In this document: positions 16,292-25,508 of the stretch, piece after piece
Numbering within the stretch: position 1 is the stretch's first letter
Layout of the letters: each line of letters begins with the position of its first letter
Source: Synechococcus sp. 8F6
Lineage (GTDB): Bacteria > Cyanobacteriota > Cyanobacteriia > PCC-6307 > Cyanobiaceae
Direction of reading: 5' to 3'
DNA length: 64,000 nucleotides
Assembly (NCBI RefSeq): GCF_002252665.1
Contig: NZ_NQKZ01000009.1
Coordinates: 55,392-119,391, forward strand
Made by a program: the position numbers and the translations under genes
Notes under the pieces: model-generated
What the model was told of the DNA's origin: nothing
Database searches by the model: none
What the model saw: only the letters and a program-made list of their open reading frames with translations

Positions 16292-18568
16292 ATGACCGGC
16301 ACCCCCTTGCGCTGCCACCTGCTGATCGGCCCGCCCGGCAGTGGCAAAACCACCCTCGCGCACCAGTTGGCGCCCCTGCTGCAGGGGGCTGATGGCGGCC
16401 CGGGCTTGGTGCTCTCCACCGATGTGATCCGTGAGGAGCTGTTTGGTGATGCTGCCGTGCAGGGCCCCTGGGATGAGATCCGCACCGTGATGCTGCAACG
16501 CCTGCAGACCGCGGTGGCGGCCGGCCGGCCGGTGATCCTCGATGCCACCCACGCCCGCCGGCCCTGGCGGCTGCTCTACACCCAGCAGCTGCAATTGCCT
16601 CAGCCGGTCGAGTGGATCGGCTGGTGGCTCACCACACCCCTTGAGCAATGCAAGGCCTGGGCCTTGCGGCGTGATCGACCCGTGCCCGAGGCGGTGATCG
16701 AGGAGTTCCACGCCAGCCTCAACAACCGCTTCTTTCGGCCGGATCGGGCCGAGGGCTTTGCGGCGATCGTGACTCTCAACCCCGGCGGCGGAGAAGGCAG
16801 CGATGACGATCTGCGTGGGCGTTTAGCAGCCCTGGATGGCCGCATCCGCAATGCCCTCAACCGCCAGCGTGCTGTTACCCCCCAGCTGCACCGCTATTCA
16901 CGCCTGCTGGATCTGGAGCGGCTGTTGTTTCTGCTCCGCCTGCTCACCAGTTTCAACGGCCTGGACGACAGCGATCCAGGCACGGCGGCCGAGCTGCTCA
17001 AGATCTGCAACCCACTGCCTCAGGGCGATGTGGCCGAACGCGCCGCTGCCTACCTCGGCAGCTGGAGCGAGGTGCACGGAGGCAACAGCGAGTGCTACGC
17101 CGATGCCACTGCCATCCGCGGCGACCTGGCCTGGCTGGAGGCCAATGGCTTCACGGGCCTCGACTGGCAGAGCGACCAGCCGATCGAGCTGGGCAGCGGC
17201 GGCCCCCCAGACGGGAGCAAAGTCAACGGCGGCCAGCCCGCCCTGGCGAGCCAGGAGGTGTTCCGGCGGGTGTTCACCCTGCTGCGCCACGTGCTCAAGT
17301 ATCCATTCGATGCTCCAGAAGCCGCATCAGATCGGGAGCCATCGGAGCCGGAGACATCCGCCCCTGCTCCACCCAGGGCAAAGCGGGCCAAACGGGCCAA
17401 CACGGAATTCGGCCCCTTCTACCGCCATCTGATCGACAACCTCCAGGAGATCGAGGGGAGCTACCGCCCCGACCAGGAAGCGGCTCTCCGCCATGACATC
17501 GAGCACGTTCTGACCCCCTACGGCTTCCTGCCCGCCGTGAAGGGCAAAGGTCGCCCCCACAGTCGCCGCCAGGGTTACGCGATCGGCACGGCGCTGCTGT
17601 CGGCCGATCAACTGCTGCAGGTGCACGCCCAGCTCAAGGCCTCTCAGGATCGCCTCAGTGATCAATCGCAGAAGCCTCTGCTGCTCACCCTTGAGGAGCG
17701 CCTCCAACGCGCTGGCATCCTCAGCGCTGATGGAACCCCCGACCGGCTGCGCCAGCCCCGGCGGGCCCTGGCGCACCGCTCATACACGGAAGAAAAGCCC
17801 GGCACTCTCTCCAGCCTGGAGCTGTCTCCCCGGGTGGAGCGGGCGATCCGCGACCGCCGCCGGGTGTGGTTGCGCCATACACCTGACGTGGTGGATGAAG
17901 AGCAGCGGAAACGAGGCGATGACGGCAGTTTCCGTGCCTGGCCCCTGCAGCTGATTTTTCACAACATCAGCTGGTATCTGGCCTTTGAAACCTCCCCGAT
18001 CGGCGGCGACGGCCTCGGCCTGATCCGCGTGCTGCGCCTCGATCGGCTGGTGCTGACGAAAGAGGATGGCAACATCCGCCGCAACAGCGAGCAGGAGCAC
18101 GCCCATGCCCTGGAGCGACTGGAGCGGCTGATGGACGTCTGCGGTGGCGTTTATTTCGGCGAGTCCATCGAGGACCAGCTGGCGGTGATGGCGCCTGCGC
18201 TGGGCCGCAGTGTCAAACCGCCATATCAGGTGCTGCGTTTTTCATGCACTGCCTGGGTGTTCAATCTGATCCGGGAAACACCACGGCGGTATCCGCTGGA
18301 GCACATCGCTTTCTCCAAGGCTATCCAGGGTGATGGCATCAAGGATCCGGGAACACGATGCATCCTCACCCCCAATCCTGCCGGTGACAGCCATCCCTAT
18401 CCCGTGGAATTCCGCCTGCCCCATTGGACCGTTGCACACGACTGGGACCTGCACAACTGGCTGTTCCGCTGGGGCGCTGGCATCCGCATCGAGCAACCCA
18501 TCGCCCTGCGAGAGAAACAGCTGCAGCAGGCACAAGAAGTGGTGGATCTGTATGGGCAGATGCCCTGA
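16292..18568 (+). CDS. Polynucleotide-kinase-like P-loop / HTH / WYL-WCX fusion protein, copy 2
   Basis: 758 residues and clearly paralogous to 12047-14245 end to end. P-loop GPPGSGKT at 13-20, then STDVIREELFGDAAVQGPW, VILDATHARRPWR, RRDRPVPEAVI. HTH-like segment near 200-290 (SRLLDLERLLFLLRLL, AIRGDLAWLEANGF). A Lys/Arg-rich insert near 350-370 (PPRAKRAKRANTEF) is absent from copy 1. WYL near 548-600 (RAWPLQLIFHNISWYL) and WCX near 720 (WLFRWGAGIRIEQP). The ATG was chosen by alignment with copy 1; upstream ATGs at 16229 and 16256 would place the leader element inside the gene. Predicted nucleic-acid-sensing regulator. Confidence 0.8.
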   Translation: MTGTPLRCHLLIGPPGSGKTTLAHQLAPLLQGADGGPGLVLSTDVIREELFGDAAVQGPWDEIRTVMLQRLQTAVAAGRPVILDATHARRPWRLLYTQQLQLPQPVEWIGWWLTTPLEQCKAWALRRDRPVPEAVIEEFHASLNNRFFRPDRAEGFAAIVTLNPGGGEGSDDDLRGRLAALDGRIRNALNRQRAVTPQLHRYSRLLDLERLLFLLRLLTSFNGLDDSDPGTAAELLKICNPLPQGDVAERAAAYLGSWSEVHGGNSECYADATAIRGDLAWLEANGFTGLDWQSDQPIELGSGGPPDGSKVNGGQPALASQEVFRRVFTLLRHVLKYPFDAPEAASDREPSEPETSAPAPPRAKRAKRANTEFGPFYRHLIDNLQEIEGSYRPDQEAALRHDIEHVLTPYGFLPAVKGKGRPHSRRQGYAIGTALLSADQLLQVHAQLKASQDRLSDQSQKPLLLTLEERLQRAGILSADGTPDRLRQPRRALAHRSYTEEKPGTLSSLELSPRVERAIRDRRRVWLRHTPDVVDEEQRKRGDDGSFRAWPLQLIFHNISWYLAFETSPIGGDGLGLIRVLRLDRLVLTKEDGNIRRNSEQEHAHALERLERLMDVCGGVYFGESIEDQLAVMAPALGRSVKPPYQVLRFSCTAWVFNLIRETPRRYPLEHIAFSKAIQGDGIKDPGTRCILTPNPAGDSHPYPVEFRLPHWTVAHDWDLHNWLFRWGAGIRIEQPIALREKQLQQAQEVVDLYGQMP

Positions 18569-18592
18569 TCCACCACCATCCACGCCTCAGCT

Positions 18593-19021
18593 CTAGAAGC
18601 AGTATTTGTTAAGCACGTAGAGCACCTCGTTTGGCTTGTCCTCCATCCAGAAGGCCTCTCGCTCGAGTGCTCTGAGGTTGCGACCGAATCGATCGACCTG
18701 CCTGAGATCACGCTCGCGAGATGCCGTTAGCACCATGGCGGAAGAGTTGATGCCAAAAGCGCTAATGGTTCGAAAGCCTCGCTTGCAGGCCTGAGCAACA
18801 TGAACCGATTCATGCAGGATCGTTTCATTGATATGGCGCGCTGAATCCCCAAAACGAAGGATCCGGGATGTGCAGATTGTCAACTCACGCTTGTGGGTGT
18901 CGAAAAAACCATAGATATCCATTTTGTTGCAAACGGAGCCGTTCTCAACGATTCGCACCTTCTGCTGCACCAGCTGACGAACCTCCATCGCAACGGGGGT
19001 CAGATAGGCGACATAGTCCAT
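18593..19021 (-). CDS. Predicted HExxH metallopeptidase-like protein, 142 aa
   Basis: Carries a zincin signature ILHESVHVAQACKRG and a downstream acidic helix (LEREAFWMED) that could supply the third ligand. The N-terminus reads MDYVAYLTPVAMEVRQLVQQ. Small single-domain zincins of this kind occur in cyanobacteria and phages; the substrate is unknown. The ATG at 19021 leaves a TTCGC element 78 nt upstream; an in-frame ATG at 19114 would put the element inside the gene. It is convergent with kinase-WYL copy 2. Confidence 0.65.
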   Translation of the reverse strand: MDYVAYLTPVAMEVRQLVQQKVRIVENGSVCNKMDIYGFFDTHKRELTICTSRILRFGDSARHINETILHESVHVAQACKRGFRTISAFGINSSAMVLTASRERDLRQVDRFGRNLRALEREAFWMEDKPNEVLYVLNKYCF

Positions 19022-19085
19022 AGTGTTGGCTGAACTCGACTGGATCAGGCCATCACAATCGAAACAGGCAGAATGCGTGAGGGGT

Positions 19086-19099
19086 GACGTGCGAACGAC
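19086..19099 (-). promoter_or_regulatory. TTCGC leader element before the HExxH gene
   Basis: Minus strand GTCGTTCGCACGTC, 78 nt before the ATG at 19021. It matches GTSRTTCGCR but lacks the trailing AG. Confidence 0.5.
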
Positions 19100-19128
19100 G
19101 CTCAATTGAGTCATTCAAACCTTCTCGC

Positions 19129-19968
19129 TCAGCAGCCCGAGATCGCCTCATCCAGCCCATCGATCACCGCCATCAGAAAGGGCAGATCCAGGGTGTCGAT
19201 CGTGTCGCTGGGCTTGTGGTAATTCGGGTTCCGCATAAACGAGGTGTCGGTCACCATCATGGCGTTGTAGCCCGCATCCCAGAAGGGGCTGTGGTCGCTG
19301 AGGCGCACATCCGGCAGGGCACGGCCCTTGAAGGGCACAGGCAGCACCTTGGTTTTCACATGGGCTCCCATGCCAGCGCTGAGACCTGGCAGCAGGGCCG
19401 CAGCGCCGGTGTTGGCCACCAGGGCGATGAAGTCGCCGCGGTTGCCATACACGGCCTTCATGGCAGCCAGCGGGTAGCTCTGCTGCTCGGCGGTGTAGCC
19501 GAGCATCTCCAGGCTCAGCATCAGGTGCAGCCGCTGGCCCTGCTGACGCAGTTCAGCAGCCAGGGCCGAGCTGCCCACCATGCCCCACTCCTCCTGATCA
19601 AACGCCACCAACCAGATCGGCCGCCGTGGTGGCGTCATTGACCATCGGCGGGCCAGCTCCAGCAGCGCCGCCACGCCGGTGGCGTTGTCATCGGCGCCGG
19701 GAGAGCCCAATGGTCCGTCGTAGTGGGCGGCCACCAGCACCGGCGCCAGCTCGGTCCGCTGCCCAGGCAGTTTGAGGATCAGATTCACGCCCGCATCCGC
19801 TCCTTCCCCGAAGCGGTGCTGCTCCACCGAGCCATGCACCGCCAGCTGCTCGAGCAGATAGCTGCGCACCGTCATCAGGCCCAGTTCATCCCAGCGGGCA
19901 TGGCGCGGACGCACCACCTGCTGGAGATCAGCGAGTAGCCGCTGCCGGAAGGTTTCCTGCTCTGACAT
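19129..19968 (-). CDS. M28-family zinc aminopeptidase-like protein
   Basis: 279 residues with the M28 metal ligands in order: VAAHYDGPLGSPGADDNATG (His and Asp), VAFDQEEWGMVGS (Glu-Glu), LSLEMLGY, LSDHSPFWDAGYNAMMVTDT (Asp, His) and YHKPSDTIDTLD. This is a di-zinc exopeptidase of the aminopeptidase Y/S family. No clear signal peptide is visible from the ATG at 19968 (MSEQETFRQRLLADLQQVV); an in-frame ATG 102 bases upstream is less likely. It looks like an ordinary cyanobacterial peptidase rather than part of the surrounding defence genes. Confidence 0.85.
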   Translation of the reverse strand: MSEQETFRQRLLADLQQVVRPRHARWDELGLMTVRSYLLEQLAVHGSVEQHRFGEGADAGVNLILKLPGQRTELAPVLVAAHYDGPLGSPGADDNATGVAALLELARRWSMTPPRRPIWLVAFDQEEWGMVGSSALAAELRQQGQRLHLMLSLEMLGYTAEQQSYPLAAMKAVYGNRGDFIALVANTGAAALLPGLSAGMGAHVKTKVLPVPFKGRALPDVRLSDHSPFWDAGYNAMMVTDTSFMRNPNYHKPSDTIDTLDLPFLMAVIDGLDEAISGC

Positions 19969-20044
19969 CACGGGCACTGGCTGTTGCTGTGATCCTGAGG
20001 CGAGAAGAGTACTGATGGGGGAATTGACCTGCGATCGACGGCTG

Positions 20045-20058
20045 GTCGTTCGCAGCAG
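20045..20058 (+). promoter_or_regulatory. TTCGC leader element before the small secreted protein
   Basis: GTCGTTCGCAGCAG, 69 nt before the ATG at 20114. It overlaps the divergent region with the M28 peptidase gene. Confidence 0.55.
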
Positions 20059-20113
20059 CACAGAAGCCATCCAGCTGCGTTGGATTGAGCCTGGAGGTCA
20101 CAGCCATTGCCCC

Positions 20114-20500
20114 ATGAAGTTGGCACGCGCCCCCGTCCCACTACTGATCGCCGCTTTGCTGGCCATGCCAGCTGGGGTCAATGGTCAGGTGGTCAGCGAC
20201 TTCCCGGTCTGCACCAACTACCGCGAGCGCTATCAAGGCGGTGGCTACGACAACGATGGCAATTACGTGCCTGGCTTTGTCATGACCGAGCGCTTCAACA
20301 TCGACTGCGGCACTGCAACCAATGGCGCTGGCTCCTACAGGCGCTACCAGGGCAATCCCCTCAACCCCAGCTGCAACCCAACACGCACGATCCTGGCGGG
20401 CACGCTGGGGGCGGGCATCGGTGCGGCCTTCAAGCGCTCCGCCAGGCGTTACACCGTGCCGATCGGCGCCGCTTTGTTCGGCTTGGCCTACAGCTGCTGA
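20114..20500 (+). CDS. Small secreted Cys-containing protein, 128 aa
   Basis: Signal peptide (MKLARAPVPLLIAALLAMPA, then GVNGQ) with probable cleavage near residue 24. The mature part has several cysteines (FPVCTNYRERYQGGGYDNDG, FNIDCGTATNG, NPSCNPTR) and a Gly-rich, possibly membrane-inserting tail (LAGTLGAGIGAAF, VPIGAALFGLAYSC). Unrecognised. It is unlike its neighbours in being exported, yet it has the shared leader element. It is convergent with the DUF4143 ATPase gene. Confidence 0.65.
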   Translation: MKLARAPVPLLIAALLAMPAGVNGQVVSDFPVCTNYRERYQGGGYDNDGNYVPGFVMTERFNIDCGTATNGAGSYRRYQGNPLNPSCNPTRTILAGTLGAGIGAAFKRSARRYTVPIGAALFGLAYSC

Positions 20501-20514
20501 GCCTGGTGCGTGGC

Positions 20515-21768
20515 CTACGGCCCAAGGGCACCCACCGGCACCACCACGACCCCATCGGCACGGGGGTACCCGTACCCCTTTCCGCAGATCACGGCCAGAA
20601 ATGCGGGTGAGCCAGAGCGCTGGCTATCGATCTGCTCTGAGAAGCGCTTGAGGTTGGCGGCGGCCTGCTCCACCTGGCCCTCGCCGAGCTTGATCTCGAT
20701 CGCGCCCCAGCGCCCATCTCGCAGCTGCACGATCGCATCCACCTCCACGCCGTAGTCATCGCGGTAGTGCAACACCTCCCCGTCCAGGAACTGGCTGAGC
20801 ACGCGCAAATCGCGGATCACCAGCGATTCGAACAACAGCCCGAACCACTCGAAATCCTGCAGCAATCGCTCCGGTGCAGCCCCGGTGGCGGCCAATGCCA
20901 GCGATGGGTCAACGAAATGACGCTTTGGGGCTTTGCGCAGTCGTGCTCTGGAGCGCAGATGGGGAGCCCAGGCGGCCTGATCTTCGATCACCATTAGCCG
21001 CTCCAACGCCTGCAGGTAGTCGGTCACGGTGCGCTCGTCCAGGGGGCCATCAGCACCACCTGCATCGGCGGCCAGCGTTGAGAGTTTCGCCTCAGTGGCG
21101 CAATGGCGGCCCAGGGAGCGCAACAGGGCCCCGACCCGCGCTGGATCACGGCGTCGATCATCCACCCGGCTGATGTCAACCTGCCGCACCTGCTCGAGAT
21201 AATCGCGGGCGGCCCGGCTGGCGGCCTTCAGGGGCCGGCCCTGCTGCGCAGGCCAGCCGCCTCGGGCAATCAGCGCCGTGAGGTCCTGCACACTCATCCC
21301 TGGATCCGCAACGGCCTGCACCTCGCCAGCAAAGAGTTGCCGCAATGACACAGCGCCATTTGACACTCCGGATTCGAACAGGCTCATGGGCCGCATGCGC
21401 AGGAACCCGAAGCGGCCGGCGCCGGTGTGGCGGCTGGCATCGTCTGCCGGCACCGCTGAGCCGGTGAGCAGAAACTGGCCGGGCTGATCCGAGGCATCGA
21501 CGGCCCTGCGCACCTGATTCCAGAGCTCGGGTGCCACCTGCCACTCATCCAGCAGTCGCGGCCTTGCTCCTTCCAGCACCAGCCTCGGCTCCACCGCGAG
21601 GACCTGCCGCGCGGCCTGGTCGATGTCGAGCAGCACGCTGGAGGCGGCTTGCTGCGAGGCCGTCATCGTCTTGCCGCAGGCCTTGGGCCCTTCGATCACC
21701 ACCGCACCGGCAGATCCCAGGAGCTCCCGCAGCTCGCCATCCACGATCCGGGGGCTGTAGGCAGGCAC
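20515..21768 (-). CDS. AAA_14/DUF4143 ATPase
   Basis: 417 residues. An N-terminal P-loop (IEGPKACGKTMTA), a LLDEWQVAPELWNQVRRAVD Walker B region and LLTGSAVP are typical of the AAA_14 + DUF4143 family, followed by the DUF4143 C-terminus with a nuclease-fold-like end (EVDAIVQLRDGRWGAIEIKL). These ATPases are common in genomic islands and of unclear function. The start ATG at 21768 matches the family N-terminus (YSPRIVDGELRELL). It is divergent from the vWA gene. Confidence 0.88.
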   Translation of the reverse strand: MPAYSPRIVDGELRELLGSAGAVVIEGPKACGKTMTASQQAASSVLLDIDQAARQVLAVEPRLVLEGARPRLLDEWQVAPELWNQVRRAVDASDQPGQFLLTGSAVPADDASRHTGAGRFGFLRMRPMSLFESGVSNGAVSLRQLFAGEVQAVADPGMSVQDLTALIARGGWPAQQGRPLKAASRAARDYLEQVRQVDISRVDDRRRDPARVGALLRSLGRHCATEAKLSTLAADAGGADGPLDERTVTDYLQALERLMVIEDQAAWAPHLRSRARLRKAPKRHFVDPSLALAATGAAPERLLQDFEWFGLLFESLVIRDLRVLSQFLDGEVLHYRDDYGVEVDAIVQLRDGRWGAIEIKLGEGQVEQAAANLKRFSEQIDSQRSGSPAFLAVICGKGYGYPRADGVVVVPVGALGP

Positions 21769-21900
21769 TCAGGGTCATCGATGCGGGAAACACCGAAATC
21801 CTAATGCGGACTTTGCAGAGCTTCTGATGGTGCTTTTGCTGGCGCAGTGATGCGGCTTTTGCTGGCCTGGTGCTCGGTCTTGCTCTCTGGAAAAAAGCTC

Positions 21901-21914
21901 GTGATTCGCAGGAG
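21901..21914 (+). promoter_or_regulatory. TTCGC leader element before the vWA-PP2C-kinase triad
   Basis: GTGATTCGCAGGAG followed by CCC, identical to the element at 16239. It starts 71 nt before the TTG chosen for the vWA gene. Confidence 0.65.
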
Positions 21915-21971
21915 CCCTGCCCCTCCCGCCCCATCCCACCACGAGGATCCGACCAACAGCGCGATCCGACC

Positions 21972-22682
21972 TTGCTCTTCTCCAACCCCGAGGCCCAAAG
22001 CCTGCTGGCCAACCGCCACCGCCGCACCCCCTGCGTGCTGCTGCTCGACAACTCCGGCTCGATGGCAGGCGAGAAGATCAGCCGCCTCAATGCCGGCGTT
22101 CGCGCCCTCAAGGACGACATCCTGCGCAACCCGATGGCCGCCCAGAGCGTGGAGCTGTGCGTGATCAGCTTCGGGCCGGTGCAGGTGCAGAGCGAATTCA
22201 CCCTGCTGCGCGAGATGCCGGCGCTGCACCTCAGCGCCGATGGCGTCACCCCGCTCAAGGAGGCGCTGGAACTGGCGATGCTCAAGGTCACCCAGCGCAA
22301 GCAGAGCTACCGCGACCACGGCATCAGCTACTACCGCCCCTGGATCTTCCTGCTCACCGATGGCGAGCCCACCGACAACAACGGTGGTTTCTCCACCAAC
22401 TACCGCCAGTTGATCCAGCCCCTGGAGCTGGCGGCCCAGGAGCGCAAGTTCACCCTGTTCACCGTGGGGGTGGGGGTGAACGAGGAGGGGCGAGAGGTGC
22501 TCAACGCGCTCAGCCGGCCCTTCGGGGGGCGCTGCCTCGATCTCGACAACCTCAAGTTTGAGGAGATGTTCCTGTGGCTCTCGGGCAGCCTCAGCCGCGT
22601 CTCCCAGTCCAGCCCCGGCGAGCGGGTGCAGCTGGTGGATCCCGCAATCGGCGATGAGGTCTACGACGGCTGGGTGCTGTGA
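21972..22682 (+). CDS. TerY-like von Willebrand factor A protein
   Basis: About 236 residues with a complete MIDAS: DNSGSM at 26-31, a conserved Thr region (SADGVTPLKEAL) and LTDGEPTDNN near 128. This is the TerY type of vWA protein, a metal-dependent interaction module found with a PP2C phosphatase and a protein kinase. The open frame runs back to an ATG at 21870, but that would include the leader element and homology begins later; a TTG at 21972 fits best. The stop overlaps the GTG of the next gene, so the triad is translationally coupled. Confidence 0.8.
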   Translation: MLFSNPEAQSLLANRHRRTPCVLLLDNSGSMAGEKISRLNAGVRALKDDILRNPMAAQSVELCVISFGPVQVQSEFTLLREMPALHLSADGVTPLKEALELAMLKVTQRKQSYRDHGISYYRPWIFLLTDGEPTDNNGGFSTNYRQLIQPLELAAQERKFTLFTVGVGVNEEGREVLNALSRPFGGRCLDLDNLKFEEMFLWLSGSLSRVSQSSPGERVQLVDPAIGDEVYDGWVL

Positions 22683-23431
22683 ATTCCCTGCCCCCAGCCG
22701 CCCCACCCCGAGTGGTGGGCGCTCGCAAGCGCGGCGAGGGCCACGCCGCCCGTCAGGAGCCCTGCTGCGATGCGCTTTGGCTCCCGCCATCCAACCCACG
22801 GCTGGGTGGATTCGTGATCTGCGATGGGGCCGGCGGCACCCCAGCGGTGGCGCGCTCTGCCCAGCTCTCGGCCCGCGCCGGCTGGCAGGCACTGCTGCTG
22901 CTGCGCCGCCAGCTGGCTCGCCCGGCCCGCAGAGCCCACCACCACAGCCAGCAGCATTTGCAGCACTGTTTTGTGCAGGCCTTCTGGCACGGCCGCCGGC
23001 CCGGACCGATCGCAGATCACACCCTGCTGGCCTGCCTGTGGGACCGGCAGCGGCTGCTGATCGCCCAGGTGGGCGACACCACCCTGCTGCTGCGCCAGCA
23101 GGGCCGCTGGCAGCTGCCGCTGCCGCTGGCCCGGGGCGAGTACGCCAACGAGACCACCTTCCTGCGGCCCACCACCCCGGCCAGCGCCGTAGGCCTGTGG
23201 TGGGCGCCAGCCCACCAGATTGAGGCGGTGATCGGCTTCTCCGATGGTCTGGAAGCCGCGTTCCTGCAGGAGCAGCAGCCCAATGGCCCGCTGGCAGACC
23301 TGGTGCTCCAGGCGCACCGGCAGCACCTGGGCTGGCGGGGTTATCCGGCCTGGCTGGCCGACTCCCTGGCGGATCCGGCCCTCGCTGCCCTCAGCGATGA
23401 CGACCGCACCCTGGTGGTGGCGGCGCGATGA
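22679..23431 (+). CDS. PP2C-like protein phosphatase of the TerY-P triad
   Basis: 250 residues. PP2C motifs: FVICDGAGG near 46-53, DHTLLACLWDRQRLLIAQVG, FSDGLE near 188 and SDDDRTLVV near 240, supplying the metal-binding aspartates. Predicted Mn/Mg-dependent Ser/Thr phosphatase opposing the kinase encoded next. The GTG start overlaps the vWA stop, and its stop overlaps the kinase ATG (ATGA), so the three are one unit. Confidence 0.82.
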   Translation: MNSLPPAAPPRVVGARKRGEGHAARQEPCCDALWLPPSNPRLGGFVICDGAGGTPAVARSAQLSARAGWQALLLLRRQLARPARRAHHHSQQHLQHCFVQAFWHGRRPGPIADHTLLACLWDRQRLLIAQVGDTTLLLRQQGRWQLPLPLARGEYANETTFLRPTTPASAVGLWWAPAHQIEAVIGFSDGLEAAFLQEQQPNGPLADLVLQAHRQHLGWRGYPAWLADSLADPALAALSDDDRTLVVAAR

Positions 23432-25431
23432 GCCAACGCGCGTTCATCACAAGCGATGGCCACAGCGTGGTGTTGCCGGCTGGCCACACCGGCCGCATCG
23501 GCGCCGGTGGCCAGGGCCAGGTGTATCGCACGCAGCTCGGCGGCCAGCCGATCGCCGTGAAGCTCTGCCGCCAGCTCGAGGAGGCGCGGCTGATCGCCCT
23601 GCAGCGCCTGGAGCCAACCTGCGGCACCATCGCCACCCTGCCCCGTCAACGGCTCTACCACTGCCGCGATGGTCAGCGCGGGGCACTGGCGGGCTACGCC
23701 ATGCGCTACGTGGAGAGCAAGCGCAGCGTCTCAGCTGCGCGGCTCTTCAACTTCGAGGAGATCGCCGGCCTGCAGCGTTTCACCTGGAAGGACGCGGTGC
23801 TGGCGGCCCTGCGGCTGGCCGAATCGGTAGCACAGCTGCATCGCTATGGGCTGGTGATCGGCGACCTCAATCCTGAGAACGTGCTGTTTGAACAGCAGGG
23901 CCAGGCGGCCGGCACCAGCACCTGGCGAGCGGTGATTCTCGATAGCGACAGCTTTCAGATCGCCAGCAGCGCTGAGCGCTTCCACTGCCCGGTCAGCCGG
24001 CCGCCCTACACCGCCCCGGAGCTGATCGGTGCCGACTTTGCGACCACCTGGCGCGATGCCAGCAGCGATGCCTACGCCCTGGCGGTGATCGTCTACCTGC
24101 TGCTGCTGCACGACCACCCTTACGACAACGCGCTGCTGCAGGCGGAGCCCGAGCTGGAGGTGACGGCCCGGATCCGCCGCGGGCTTTATCCCCATGCCGC
24201 CATGCCGGCAGCGGGCCTGCGGCCTGGGCCCTACCGGCCGGCACCAGCGGCGATCAGCGAGGCGATGGATGCCGCCTTCCGGCGCAGCTTCTGCTGTGAA
24301 CCGGCTCTGCGGCCCACTGCTGCGGAGTGGATGCTGCTGCTGCGGGATCTGCACAGTCAGGTGGTGGCCTGCAGTCGCAATCCGCGGCACCAGCACGTGG
24401 CGGGCCGCGACTGCCTGTGGTGCGCGGTGGAGCAGCGCATCGGCACCCCGATCAGCCGTTACAGCCCTGCCCCAACCAGCGCCAAGCCGCTGGCCACGCA
24501 GCAGACACCAGAGCAATCGAGTCAGCCAGCCCCGGCAGACCCCCAGGGCAATGGGCTGGAGGCCCTGCGCGATCAGCTGCGGCTGGCGCGCGACCTGGTG
24601 GAACGCCGGGCTGTGCTGGTTGAGCAGCTGCTGCAGCTTGAGCCGGTGCTGGTTGAAATTGCGGAGCGTTGCAGCAGCCCGGAGCAGCTAGTGGATGAGC
24701 AGGCCGTACTGGAGCGGCTGAGCGGGCTGCGCAATCGCATCAGTCGCTGGCTGGGGCACCGCCAGAAGGTGGAAGCCCGCCAGCGGCTCGCCGATCAACT
24801 GCTTGAACTGGCCACCAGCAGCGCCGCGAGCACCCTGCAGCAAAGTCGAGAGCTGGAGCAACAGCGCCACCAACTGCTGAGCCGGCTGGCTGGCAGTTGC
24901 ACAGCGCAGCTGGCTGCACGCCTGCCCCTGCAGGATCCCGAGCGCACCGCCACGGCCCTCTGGCGGCAGGCTGCCAACCACCGACAGCAGCGCTGGTTGC
25001 AGCAGCAGTTGGCACAGCAGCCGCTGCGCTCCTGGCGCATGGAGGGCTTTGGCGATGGGCGCATGGCGCTGCTGGAGCGCCATGGATTGGAGCGGGGCGA
25101 CCAGCTGCTCGAGCGGATTGACCAGCTCACCAGCCTGGCTGGTATCGGCCGGGGCCTCCAGCAGCGTCTCCGTCAGCAGTTGGAGAACGAAATCCAGACC
25201 CTGCAGGCACACATGCCTGAGCACGTCGCATCGCCTCAGATCGCGTCTTCTCTGCCTGACCTGCTGGGGCCGGAGACGCTCGCATTGATCGACACGCAGC
25301 AATCGCTGATCGATGCGTTGCAGGCCGATGCAGGCGCCCTGGCGATCCGTTGCCGGGATCTCAACGCGCAGATCACCAGCAGCTACCAGCAGCGCGATGC
25401 GCTGCAGCAGTCCTTCAACAAGCTCTTCTGA
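23428..25431 (+). CDS. Ser/Thr protein kinase of the TerY-P triad with zinc-like motif and coiled-coil tail
   Basis: 667 residues. Kinase features: G-loop GAGGQGQVY at 25-33, lysine in IAVKLC near 45, HRYGLVIGDLNPENVLF near 137-153 (GDLNPEN for the usual HRD...N), DSDSF near 171 in the DFG position, and YTAPEL. A CxxxPxHxH...CxxC motif follows near 312-332, as in other kinases of vWA/PP2C triads. Residues ~350-660 are heptad-rich coiled coil. Predicted phospho-signalling output of the triad. The DFG to DSD change may alter metal binding. Confidence 0.82.
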   Translation: MSQRAFITSDGHSVVLPAGHTGRIGAGGQGQVYRTQLGGQPIAVKLCRQLEEARLIALQRLEPTCGTIATLPRQRLYHCRDGQRGALAGYAMRYVESKRSVSAARLFNFEEIAGLQRFTWKDAVLAALRLAESVAQLHRYGLVIGDLNPENVLFEQQGQAAGTSTWRAVILDSDSFQIASSAERFHCPVSRPPYTAPELIGADFATTWRDASSDAYALAVIVYLLLLHDHPYDNALLQAEPELEVTARIRRGLYPHAAMPAAGLRPGPYRPAPAAISEAMDAAFRRSFCCEPALRPTAAEWMLLLRDLHSQVVACSRNPRHQHVAGRDCLWCAVEQRIGTPISRYSPAPTSAKPLATQQTPEQSSQPAPADPQGNGLEALRDQLRLARDLVERRAVLVEQLLQLEPVLVEIAERCSSPEQLVDEQAVLERLSGLRNRISRWLGHRQKVEARQRLADQLLELATSSAASTLQQSRELEQQRHQLLSRLAGSCTAQLAARLPLQDPERTATALWRQAANHRQQRWLQQQLAQQPLRSWRMEGFGDGRMALLERHGLERGDQLLERIDQLTSLAGIGRGLQQRLRQQLENEIQTLQAHMPEHVASPQIASSLPDLLGPETLALIDTQQSLIDALQADAGALAIRCRDLNAQITSSYQQRDALQQSFNKLF

Positions 25432-25436
25432 GATCC

Positions 25437-25450
25437 GTCGTTCGCGCGAG
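25437..25450 (+). promoter_or_regulatory. TTCGC leader element before the small protein / radical SAM pair
   Basis: GTCGTTCGCGCGAG, 5 bases after the kinase stop and 72 nt before the ATG at 25509. Its presence inside an otherwise continuous gene run suggests a second regulated unit. Confidence 0.6.
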
Positions 25451-25508
25451 AGTGATCAACCTGCCGATGGATTGCGCCGATGCTGTTGCCATCGCGATCG
25501 GAGGTGAC

